A stretch of 64,000 bases of DNA from contig NZ_JAPEMU010000001.1 in NCBI RefSeq assembly GCF_026342405.1, forward strand, positions 4,030,001 to 4,094,000. The letters are read 5' to 3'. Below are positions 53,348-60,388 of the stretch, in pieces. The notes beneath the pieces were generated by a model. That model was not told the origin of the DNA and made no database searches. It saw nothing but the letters and a program-made list of their open reading frames with translations. Position numbers and translations under genes: made by a program. Positions within the stretch are counted from its first letter, which is position 1. Each line of letters starts with the position of its first letter. The stretch comes from Kitasatospora sp. NBC_00240. GTDB lineage: Bacteria > Actinomycetota > Actinomycetes > Streptomycetales > Streptomycetaceae.

Positions 53348-53551
53348 GCGGGCGAGGGTAGCGGGCCCGGCCCGCGTGGGGGTCGAGCCGGGCCGGCCCT
53401 GCCCTCGACGCTAGAGGCCGTCCGCTACCGGCAAGTACGGGACGGGTTAACAGTGCGTAAGGCCGCGACGGGCGGGGGCCGGACGGACCTGCCAGGGCTC
53501 GTCCGTCCGCCGCGGGCCCTGTGGTGCGGGCGGTGCGGCCGGTGCGGCCGG

Positions 53552-55039
53552 TCAGACCTGGAGGTCGCCGGGGTGTTCCCCGGTGGACAGGCCCAGGGCC
53601 GCGCGGACGGCCTTCGCCTCGCCGACGGAGTCCCGCAGCAGCGCCTTCGCCCGCTGCAGCGCCCGGGTCAGGTCCGCGCCGTCCCGCGCGGTCGTCACCG
53701 CGTGCCAGGCCTCCACGGCCGCCGGCTTGCTGGCCACCATCGCCTCGCCCGGAGCCTTGGCCCCCTCCGGCCAGGCGATCACGGCCAGCTTCTCGCCCTC
53801 CTGCCGGGTCGCCGTGGCCATCGTCGCCGCCCACGCCCGGTAGTCCGCCGGAGCGTCCGCGACCTCGTCCTCCGGGATGTCCTCGGCCGCGGCGTTGAGC
53901 GGCTTCACCGCCTCCAGGTAGGCGAGTTGGGCGGCCGTCAGGGTGGTGCGGTCGGTCCGCAGGGAGCCCTTGTGCGGCACGTCGACGTCCTCGAGGACGC
54001 AGATCAACGAGCCGCCGGAGGCCCGCCAGCTCCCCCGGGTCGGGTACATGTAGCTCAGACCGACGCCGTCCGGGACGGCCCAGTCGTCCAGGACGTAGCT
54101 GTCGAAGACCGGCTTGCAGAGCGTGTCGGCCGTCTTGAGGATCTTGTCCTCGCCCGGGTAGCCGCCGCCCTCGGCCGCGGCGATCGGTGCGGTGCCGGCC
54201 GCCTCGGAGTGGTGCGGGAGCGAGCACGGCACCTTGGTCACCCAGGACACCTGCCGGCCCGCGTCACCGCTGCCCGGCGCCGGGTTGTAGCAGTCGCCCT
54301 TGGCGACCTTGTCCCAGGTGACCGAGCCGGGCGGACCGGCCGGGCGGATCGGCAGAGCGCCGTCCGCGTCCTCGGACGCCACGCCGAGGACGGCCAACGC
54401 ACCGAGCAGCAGGCCGAGAACGGCCAGCACCACCCCGGCCACCGCCATGCCGCGACCGCGCTCCTGCCGCTTGTGGATCTGCACCAAGGCGATCACCCCG
54501 AGCACCAGGGCGACCGGAGACATGCAGGTCAGCGCGGTGACCAGCGAACCGATCGCCAATCCGTTGGTGGGCCGCGGCGGGTACGCGTACATCCCCTGGT
54601 ACCCGGAAACGGCGCCCGGCGTGACCGCACCCCAGCCGGTGGCCGGCGGGGCCCAGCCGGCCGGCGGCGCAGTCCGACCGGCCGGCGGCGCGCCCCAGCC
54701 GGCGGGCGGCGGGACGGCCGGGCCGGCCTGGCCGGCGGCGAGCAGGGCGGCGGCCTCCGCGGCGCCGGGCGGTGCCCACGGGTCGAAGGGTTCGGGGGCG
54801 GCGGGCGGGAACTGCTCGTCCGGCCGGAGTGCCCCGGGCGGCGGACCGGCGGGGGCCGGGATGCCGGCGGCGGGCGGCGCCTCGTCCTGCGGTGTCCCGA
54901 TCGGAGCCGGCCTCACCGGCGACGACTCGACCTGCGGTGCCTCGTCCTGCGGTACCGCGGCCGTGGGCGCGGGGGCGGCAGGGTCGGCGGGGCCGTCCTC
55001 CGGGGAGCCCGGCTCGGCCTTCGACATGTTCGGCGACAC
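53552..55039 (-). CDS. DUF4190 and septum-formation domain membrane protein
   Basis: 495 residues from GTG at 55039 (GGGGGAG RBS with good spacing; ATG at 55027 is the alternative). A Pro/Ala/Gly-rich cytoplasmic region (about 1-150, with GWAPPATGWG-type repeats) is followed by the DUF4190 pair of transmembrane helices (LAIGSLVTALTCMSPVALVLGV and AGVVLAVLGLLLGALAVLG). The outer part holds a septum-formation-like domain (WDKVAKGDCYNPAPG ... VPCSLPHHSEAAGT) and a second related repeat (ICVLEDVD ... ). Four or more cysteines outside suggest disulfides. Probably a cell-envelope protein; role in division is by family name only. Confidence 0.78.
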   Translation of the reverse strand: MSPNMSKAEPGSPEDGPADPAAPAPTAAVPQDEAPQVESSPVRPAPIGTPQDEAPPAAGIPAPAGPPPGALRPDEQFPPAAPEPFDPWAPPGAAEAAALLAAGQAGPAVPPPAGWGAPPAGRTAPPAGWAPPATGWGAVTPGAVSGYQGMYAYPPRPTNGLAIGSLVTALTCMSPVALVLGVIALVQIHKRQERGRGMAVAGVVLAVLGLLLGALAVLGVASEDADGALPIRPAGPPGSVTWDKVAKGDCYNPAPGSGDAGRQVSWVTKVPCSLPHHSEAAGTAPIAAAEGGGYPGEDKILKTADTLCKPVFDSYVLDDWAVPDGVGLSYMYPTRGSWRASGGSLICVLEDVDVPHKGSLRTDRTTLTAAQLAYLEAVKPLNAAAEDIPEDEVADAPADYRAWAATMATATRQEGEKLAVIAWPEGAKAPGEAMVASKPAAVEAWHAVTTARDGADLTRALQRAKALLRDSVGEAKAVRAALGLSTGEHPGDLQV

Positions 55040-55155
55040 CTTGAGCTCCCCCGGCCCGCCACTGGCGGGCACCAGTTCGACGACTGACCGACGCGCGACT
55101 CTATCGGACCAGCTCACCGATCCTTCACGGGCCCGTCACGCCCGGCCGGGGCGCC

Positions 55156-55968
55156 TCACGCCCGGGCCAGCACCTCCCCGTGCAGCACCGCGAACCAGCC
55201 GTCCTCGGCCGCAGCCCAGCTGCGCCAGGCCGCCGAGATCCGCTCCAGATCGGCCTGCCCGGCGAAGCCCTCGGCCAGGGCCGTCCCGGCGATCGCCGAC
55301 TTCAGGATGCGGTCCGCCCACATGCCGCCCCACCACTCCCGCTGGTCGGGCGTCGCGTACGTCCAGGTGGAGGAACCCGCCTCGATCTCGGTGAAGCCCG
55401 CCGCCCTGGCCCAGGACAGCAGGCGGCGCCCGGCGTCGGGCTCGCCGCCGTTGGCCCGCGAGACGCGCTGGTACAGGTCGGCCCAGTCGTCCATCCCGGC
55501 CGGCCGGGGGTACCAGGTCATCGCCGCGTAGTCGGCGTCCCTGGCCGCCACCGTGCCGCCGGGCACCGTGACCCGGCGCATCTCGCGCAGCGCGGCGACC
55601 GGGTCGGCCACGTGCTGCAGCACCTGGTGGGCGTGCACCACGTCGAACTCGCCGTCCTCGAAGCGCAGTCGGTGGACGTCGGCGACCTCGAACACCACGT
55701 TGTCCAGCCCGCGCGCCGCGACGAACGCCGCGGCCTGCTCCAGCACCTCGGCCGAACTGTCCACCGCGACCACCCGCCCGCCGGGGCCGACCAGTTCGGC
55801 GAGGTCGGCGGTGATCGTGCCGGGCCCGCAGCCGACGTCCAGCAGGGCCTGGCCCGGGCGCAGCGACGGCAGCAGATAGGCCGCCGAGTTGGCGGCCGAC
55901 CGGGACCGGTGCGAACGCAGCACGGACTCCTGATGGCCGTGGGTGTAGGTGTTCTGATGCTCGGTCAT
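55156..55968 (-). CDS. Class I SAM-dependent methyltransferase (UbiE/MenG-like)
   Basis: 270 residues. ATG at 55968 with GAGGGGG upstream; the frame opens earlier but without an RBS. Motif I LLDVGCGPGTITADL (42-56), acidic ribose-binding residue in VVAVDSSAEVL, motif IV FDVVHAHQVLQHV and LREMRRVTVPGG. The C-terminal half contains aromatic segments (TWTYATPDQREWWGGMWADR) seen in small-molecule C/N-methyltransferases. Substrate unknown. Divergent from the PNPOx-fold gene. Confidence 0.85.
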   Translation of the reverse strand: MTEHQNTYTHGHQESVLRSHRSRSAANSAAYLLPSLRPGQALLDVGCGPGTITADLAELVGPGGRVVAVDSSAEVLEQAAAFVAARGLDNVVFEVADVHRLRFEDGEFDVVHAHQVLQHVADPVAALREMRRVTVPGGTVAARDADYAAMTWYPRPAGMDDWADLYQRVSRANGGEPDAGRRLLSWARAAGFTEIEAGSSTWTYATPDQREWWGGMWADRILKSAIAGTALAEGFAGQADLERISAAWRSWAAAEDGWFAVLHGEVLARA

Positions 55969-56032
55969 GACGCCCCCTCGGATCGGGCCGGACCGTTCTC
56001 CGGCCGTTCCGACGCTACTCCGCGTCTCGCCC

Positions 56033-56056
56033 AATGAGAATATTGATCTCAACATA
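56033..56056. promoter_or_regulatory. AT-rich candidate operator in a divergent promoter
   Basis: Between the methyltransferase and the PNPOx-fold gene, an AT-rich patch contains TGAGA-ATATTGA-TCTCA (56035-56051), a 5-bp inverted repeat with 7-bp spacer. It could be shared regulatory DNA for both genes; supported only by symmetry and base composition. Confidence 0.3.
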
Positions 56057-56113
56057 AGAGACGATCGGAAGATGCACTGCCCCCGGGCGGCCCTCCTGCC
56101 GGAGAATCGGGGC

Positions 56114-56701
56114 ATGGGAAAGACCTACGAACGGATCGACGGACGGCTGCGCGCTTTCATCGAGAGCCAGCCGGTCTTCTTCGCCGCGACCGCCCCGCTG
56201 GCGGACGACGGCCATGTCAACGTCTCCCCCAAGGGGCGCTCCGGCACCCTGGTCGTCATCGACGAACTCACTCTGGCCTACCTGGACTTCGGCGGCAGTA
56301 CCGCGGAGACCATCGCCCATCTGCGGGAGAACGGGCGGATCACCCTGATGTGGTGCGCCTTCACCGGGCCGCCCACCGTGGTGCGGGTGCACGGGCGCGG
56401 CGAGGCCGTCTTCCGCGACGACCCGCGGTTCGCCGGACTGGTCGGCCGCTTCGACCCGGAGGCCGACGGCAGCGCCCTGCGGGCGATCGTGCTGGTGCAC
56501 GCCGAGCGGGTGAGCGACTCCTGCGGCTTCGCCGTCCCGCTGATGGAGTACCGCGAGGACCGCAGCCTGCACGCGGACTTCTTCGACCGCAAGACCGACC
56601 CCGAGTTCGCCGTCTACTGCGAGGGCAAGGACTACGTCGGCACCAGCATCGACGGCATGCCCGCCCTGCCACTGCCGCTGCCCCCGCGTCCGGCGGTCTG
56701 A
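56114..56701 (+). CDS. Pyridoxamine 5'-phosphate oxidase-fold flavoprotein
   Basis: 195 residues. Split beta-barrel (FMN-binding) family: MGKTYERIDGRLRAFIESQPVF, FFAATAPLADDGHVNVSPKG, LAYLDFGGSTAETIAHLREN, GRITLMWCAFTGPPTVVRVHG, then a C-terminal part with SCGFAVPLMEY. These match the common actinobacterial 'pyridoxamine 5'-phosphate oxidase family' proteins, which are mostly F420- or FMN-binding proteins of unknown reaction rather than PdxH. ATG at 56114, about 10 bp after GGAG. Confidence 0.82.
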   Translation: MGKTYERIDGRLRAFIESQPVFFAATAPLADDGHVNVSPKGRSGTLVVIDELTLAYLDFGGSTAETIAHLRENGRITLMWCAFTGPPTVVRVHGRGEAVFRDDPRFAGLVGRFDPEADGSALRAIVLVHAERVSDSCGFAVPLMEYREDRSLHADFFDRKTDPEFAVYCEGKDYVGTSIDGMPALPLPLPPRPAV

Positions 56702-56728
56702 CCGGCCCGCCGGACGGCGCGGGGCAGG

Positions 56729-56767
56729 CCGCAGCCCCCGCCGGACCCACTCCGGCGGGGGCTGCGG
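56729..56767. terminator. Bidirectional terminator, perfect 17-bp stem
   Basis: CCGCAGCCCCCGCCGGA / TCCGGCGGGGGCTGCGG with loop CCCAC between two convergent genes. Confidence 0.85.
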
Positions 56768-56809
56768 CACTTCGGCGGCCGCGGGCCCCGGTGAACGCGG
56801 GCCCGACGA

Positions 56810-58201
56810 CTACGGGGCGACGGTGAACCAGGTCGAGCGGGACTTCTTCCACTCGGGGTGGGTCAGGTCCTTGGCCTCGGTGCCGTCGTTGTACAGGTCG
56901 GCGGAGCCGTCGTCCGTGATGAGCTGCACCCGGGCGCCGGACACGGTCAGGTCGGGGACGTCCACCACGGCCTCCCAGCCGCCGGCGTCCGTCGTCGGCA
57001 GGTCGAGCAGCTTGACCGGGGCGGTGGTGGCCAGGCCGTCCCAGCGGTAGAGCGCGTACGGGTCGGTGTTGTCGTCCGCGGCCCAGGAGCCGGCCACGAT
57101 CAGGTACTGGCCGGCCGCGTTGCGGCGGATGTCCCGGACGGACAGGCCGCCCAGGTTCAGCTCGATCGGCGTACCGAAGGTCGCGTGCACCGAACCGCCG
57201 GGCAGCTGGTTGAAGTTGGTGACCGGCACCAGCAGCGCCTTGCCGTTGGTGACGGCCGGCGTCAGCGGGGCGCGGAACCCGACGAACGCGGTGGTGGAGC
57301 TGCCCGGGGCGAACTCCAGGCCCTCGACGTTGAAGCCGTCGATCTGCTTGGGGATCTCGCCGGCGGCGGCACCGGCCGCGAAGCCGTAGTGGTTGCCGTT
57401 GGCCTTGTCCCAGTTGATCAGATCGTCGCGCAGGCCGGTGTACTTGCCGCCCAGGGTGAGCTGGGTGGTGGCGCCGGAGCCGGTGACGTCGGTGGTGAAG
57501 ACGGTGCGGCGGTCGGCCTTGATCTCGCCGTCCTTGTTGTTGCCCAGCGAGCCCGTCCAGTAGATGGTGTTGCCGACCCGGGTGGCGCCCTCGATGTCGA
57601 TCTCCTTGGAGACACCGAGCGCGGAGGTGAAGTCCCAGGTCCTGACCGGGGCGCCGGAGGCGTTGCGGTCGTACAGGCGCAGCACGTTGGACTCGTCGTC
57701 CGCCACCACGATGTAGCCGTTGCCCGCGTCCACGGCCGCCGAGGCGTCGCTGGAGCCGGTCAGGTAGCGGGCGTCGGCGGAGTGCTGGACGGCCGCCGAG
57801 GCCGCGTAGTGCAGCGTCTTGGTGGCGGTCTTGCCGCCGAGGCCGGTGACCTTGATCGTCAGGTCGGTGTAACCGACGCCCCGGGCCGCGACGTTGAGGG
57901 TGCGGCTGCCGGTGGCGCCGGCGACGGTGACGTCCGTGGTCCTGGCGACCGAGGTCCTGGTGCTGGCCGAGGCGGCGACCGTCAGCGCGGAGACGTCCGC
58001 GCCGCTCTGCGCGATCGTGACGGTGACGGTCGGGTCACCGGTCGCACCCACCGCGCCGGAGAGGTAGCCGGCCGACAGCGAGATGGTGGGGGTTCCGTAG
58101 GACGCCGCCAGGGCGGGGGCGGCGGGGACGGCGACGGCGGGCAGTGCGGCGGCCAGGGTGAGCGCGGCGGCGAGACCGAGCGGACGGCGCGGGTACGACA
58201 C
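56810..58201 (-). CDS. Secreted DUF3616 / phytase-like beta-propeller protein
   Basis: 463 residues from a GTG (AGAAGGGCC upstream). Signal peptide: RRPLGLAAALTLAAALPAVAVPAAPALA with a likely cut after ALA-A (about 33). Residues 35-130 are Ser/Thr/Ala-rich, Ig-like (TISLSAGYLSGAVGATGDP...). Residues 135-463 match the DUF3616/esterase-like phytase propeller: YLTGSSDASAAVDAGNGYIVVADDESNVLRLY, KEIDIEGATRVGNTIYWTGSLG, FNVEGLEFAPGS and WEAVVDVP. Extracellular; may bind or hydrolyse phosphate esters, unproven. Confidence 0.75.
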   Translation of the reverse strand: MSYPRRPLGLAAALTLAAALPAVAVPAAPALAASYGTPTISLSAGYLSGAVGATGDPTVTVTIAQSGADVSALTVAASASTRTSVARTTDVTVAGATGSRTLNVAARGVGYTDLTIKVTGLGGKTATKTLHYAASAAVQHSADARYLTGSSDASAAVDAGNGYIVVADDESNVLRLYDRNASGAPVRTWDFTSALGVSKEIDIEGATRVGNTIYWTGSLGNNKDGEIKADRRTVFTTDVTGSGATTQLTLGGKYTGLRDDLINWDKANGNHYGFAAGAAAGEIPKQIDGFNVEGLEFAPGSSTTAFVGFRAPLTPAVTNGKALLVPVTNFNQLPGGSVHATFGTPIELNLGGLSVRDIRRNAAGQYLIVAGSWAADDNTDPYALYRWDGLATTAPVKLLDLPTTDAGGWEAVVDVPDLTVSGARVQLITDDGSADLYNDGTEAKDLTHPEWKKSRSTWFTVAP

Positions 58202-58490
58202 TGGTGGGGCCCTTCTACGGCGGGGCGGTGCGAGGTCCGGACCAGGCTGAGGTCCCCGGGCGAACGCCGCCCCTACAACATCGGACCGGCGGGCGAACAC
58301 CGTCCTTCCGCCGGTGGCGCCCGGTGGGGACCTACCGCTGTCCGGTGCCCGCGCGGGCCCCGGGTACCGGTGGGCGGTCAGGTCGCGGCGGCCACCGCGG
58401 CGGCCGGGGCCGGGCGGACCGGCGGTGGGTGACCGCCCGGGGGCGGCCGTACCGTTGGCGGTGCACCGCAGATGAAGGGATCCCGCACCC

Positions 58491-59177
58491 ATGGCCCCAC
58501 CCCGCCCGTACGTCCTGCTGAGCGCCGCGATGTCGCTGGACGGGCACCTCGACGACGCCTCGCCCGAACGGCTGCTGCTCTCCAACGCGGCCGACTTCGA
58601 CCGGGTCGACGCGCAGCGGGCCGACAGTGACGCGATCCTGGTCGGCGGCAACACCCTGCGCGCCGACAACCCCCGGCTGCTCGTCAACGACCCGGCCCGG
58701 CGGGCCGCCAGGGTCGCGGCGGGGCGGCCCGCGCACCCGCTGAAGGTGACGCTGAGTGCGAGCGGCGCCCTGGACGCCGGTCTGCGGTTCTGGCACACCG
58801 GCGGCGACAAGGTCGCGTACACGACGCAGGCCGGGGCCGGGCGGCTGCGCCCGACTCTGGACGGCCTGGCGGAGGTGGTCGCGCTGGGCGCCGAGGTCGG
58901 GCTGGGCGCGGTGCTGGACGATCTGGGCGCGCGGGGGGTGCGGCGGCTGATGGTGGAGGGCGGCGGCGGCGTGCACACCCAGTTCCTCGCCCAGGGTCTC
59001 GCCGACGAGCTGCAGCTGGTGATCGCCCCGCTGCTGGTCGGCCAGGCCGCGGCGCCGCGGTTCGTGCACCCGGCGGCGTTCCCGGGCGGGCCGACCCGGC
59101 GGATGCGACTGCTGGAGGCACGTACGGTGGGTGATGTCGTCCTGCTCAGGTACGCCCCGAAGGAGCCCGCACCGTGA
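58491..59177 (+). CDS. RibD C-terminal-type pyrimidine reductase
   Basis: 228 residues. Dihydrofolate-reductase-like RibD_C fold: PYVLLSAAMSLDGHLDD (start pattern 'P.V.l..a.SlDG.ia'), ADSDAILVGGNTLRADNPRLL and RRLMVEGGGGVHTQFLAQGLADEL. It reduces the ribosyl group of the deaminated riboflavin precursor with NADPH in RibD proteins; stand-alone copies occur in actinomycetes and may serve riboflavin or related pathways. The stop overlaps the deaminase start by 4 nt (GTGA), so the two are coupled. A 289-bp divergent region lies upstream. Confidence 0.85.
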   Translation: MAPPRPYVLLSAAMSLDGHLDDASPERLLLSNAADFDRVDAQRADSDAILVGGNTLRADNPRLLVNDPARRAARVAAGRPAHPLKVTLSASGALDAGLRFWHTGGDKVAYTTQAGAGRLRPTLDGLAEVVALGAEVGLGAVLDDLGARGVRRLMVEGGGGVHTQFLAQGLADELQLVIAPLLVGQAAAPRFVHPAAFPGGPTRRMRLLEARTVGDVVLLRYAPKEPAP

Positions 59178-59635
59178 CCGCTGACCAGCGAGCCGTCGAT
59201 CTCGCCCTGCTCGGCCGGGCCGTCGAGCTGTCGAAGCGGTGCCCGCCGTCCGGAACGGCGTTCTCGGTGGGCGCGGTGGTGGTCGGCGCGGACGGTGCGA
59301 CCGTCAGCGAGGGGTGGAGCCGGGAGGGCGACCCGCTCGTGCACGCCGAGGAGTCCGCCCTCGCCAAGCTCCCCGCCGGGGACCCGCGGCTGCTCGGCGC
59401 GACGGTCTACAGCTCGCTCGAACCCTGCGGGCAGCGTGCCTCCCGGCCGCTGACCTGCTCGCAGCTGCTGATCGCGGCGGGCGTCGCCCGGGTGGTGGTG
59501 GCCTGGCGCGAGCCGGACCTGTTCGTCACCGGCTGCCAGGGCACGGCCCTGCTGGAGGCGGCCGGGATCGAGGTCGTGGAGCTGCCGGAGCTGGCGGCGG
59601 CGGCCCGGGCGGTGAACGCGCATCTGATCGGCTGA
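59174..59635 (+). CDS. RibD N-terminal-type (CMP/dCMP) deaminase
   Basis: 153 residues, GTG start. Zinc deaminase motifs: H57-A-E59 in LVHAEESAL and C85/C95 in EPCGQRASRPLTC. The spacing between the cysteines is one longer than in bacterial RibD, and the histidine seen in PCxHxG is missing, so the preferred substrate may differ. It would deaminate a pyrimidine ring before or after reduction by the coupled gene. Together the pair equals a split RibD in reversed order. Confidence 0.82.
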   Translation: MTADQRAVDLALLGRAVELSKRCPPSGTAFSVGAVVVGADGATVSEGWSREGDPLVHAEESALAKLPAGDPRLLGATVYSSLEPCGQRASRPLTCSQLLIAAGVARVVVAWREPDLFVTGCQGTALLEAAGIEVVELPELAAAARAVNAHLIG

Positions 59636-59637
59636 AT

Positions 59638-59662
59638 TGTTTGTATCATTACGATACAAACA
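59638..59662. promoter_or_regulatory. Perfect palindromic operator (TGTTTGTATC-N5-GATACAAACA)
   Basis: Ten-base arms with spacer ATTAC, just after the deaminase stop and 24 bp before the HAD start. It is nearly the only AT-rich stretch nearby. The TGTATC-N5-GATACA core is typical of operators bound by TetR-family or other dimeric repressors. It probably overlaps the promoter of the HAD gene. Confidence 0.7.
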
Positions 59663-59685
59663 TCAGCCGTACGAGGAGCCCCGCC

Positions 59686-60345
59686 GTGCCCGTCATCACC
59701 GAGCTGTCCGCCCGAGCCCTCCTGCTGGACATGGACGGGACCCTGGTCAACTCCGACGCCGTCGTCGAACGCTGCTGGCGCCGCTGGGCCGCCCGGCAGG
59801 GCCTGGACGGCGACGCCGCGATGCGCGTCGTGCACGGCCGCCAGGGCCACCTCTCGATGGCGATCCTGCTGCCCGACCGCCCGATGGAGCAGAACATCGA
59901 GGAGAACCGGCTGATGCTGGCCGAGGAGACCGCCGACACCGACGGCGTCGTGCCCGTCCCCGGCGCCCCCGCCTTCCTCGCCTCGCTGGCCGGCCTCCCG
60001 CACGCGTTGGTGACCTCCGCCGACGACGGCCTGGCGCGGGTCCGGATGGGCGCGGCCGCGCTGCCGCTGCCGCCCGTCCTGGTCACCGCCGAGTCCGTCG
60101 GCGCCAGCAAGCCCGACCCCGAGGGCTTCCTCAAGGGCGCCGCCGCCCTCGGCTTCGCCCCCGCGGACTGCCTGGCCTTCGAGGACTCCGAGGCCGGCAT
60201 CGCCGCCGCCCTCGCCGCCGGCATGCAGGTGGTAGGCATCGGCCCCCGGGCCGCCGCCCACCACCCGACCGTCCAGGCGGACTCGCTGGAGCAGGTCGAG
60301 GTGACCGCCGACGCCGACGGCAGGCTGACCGTCCGGGTCGGCTGA
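59686..60345 (+). CDS. HAD-family phosphatase (sugar/nucleotide phosphate type)
   Basis: 219 residues, GTG start with GAGGAG 6 bases upstream. HAD motifs: I LLDMDGTL (D15, D17), II LVTSADD, III SKPDPEGFL (Lys), IV FEDSEAG. The cap is of the small helical C1 type (WRRWAARQGL ... MEQNIEENRLML). Similar to YfbT/GPP-type sugar phosphatases. Its place behind the RibD pair would suit removal of the 5'-phosphate in riboflavin-like synthesis, but the operator between suggests independent control. It runs into the next gene convergently with 43 bp between. Confidence 0.85.
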   Translation: MPVITELSARALLLDMDGTLVNSDAVVERCWRRWAARQGLDGDAAMRVVHGRQGHLSMAILLPDRPMEQNIEENRLMLAEETADTDGVVPVPGAPAFLASLAGLPHALVTSADDGLARVRMGAAALPLPPVLVTAESVGASKPDPEGFLKGAAALGFAPADCLAFEDSEAGIAAALAAGMQVVGIGPRAAAHHPTVQADSLEQVEVTADADGRLTVRVG

Positions 60346-60347
60346 CC

Positions 60348-60372
60348 CGATCCGACCGGACCGGCCGGATCG
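60348..60372. terminator. Possible shared terminator between HAD gene and membrane protein
   Basis: CGATCCG / CGGATCG arms (7 bp) around a CCGG-rich loop within the 43-bp space of two convergent genes. Weak and short. Confidence 0.35.
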
Positions 60373-60388
60373 CGACCCGGCCGCGGGT

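Noticed and set aside
56810..59659. 949-codon minus-strand frame running through the secreted protein and the RibD genes
   Set aside because: The part upstream of 58201 is antisense to the RibD pair and lacks sense motifs; the real gene starts at a GTG followed by a signal peptide.
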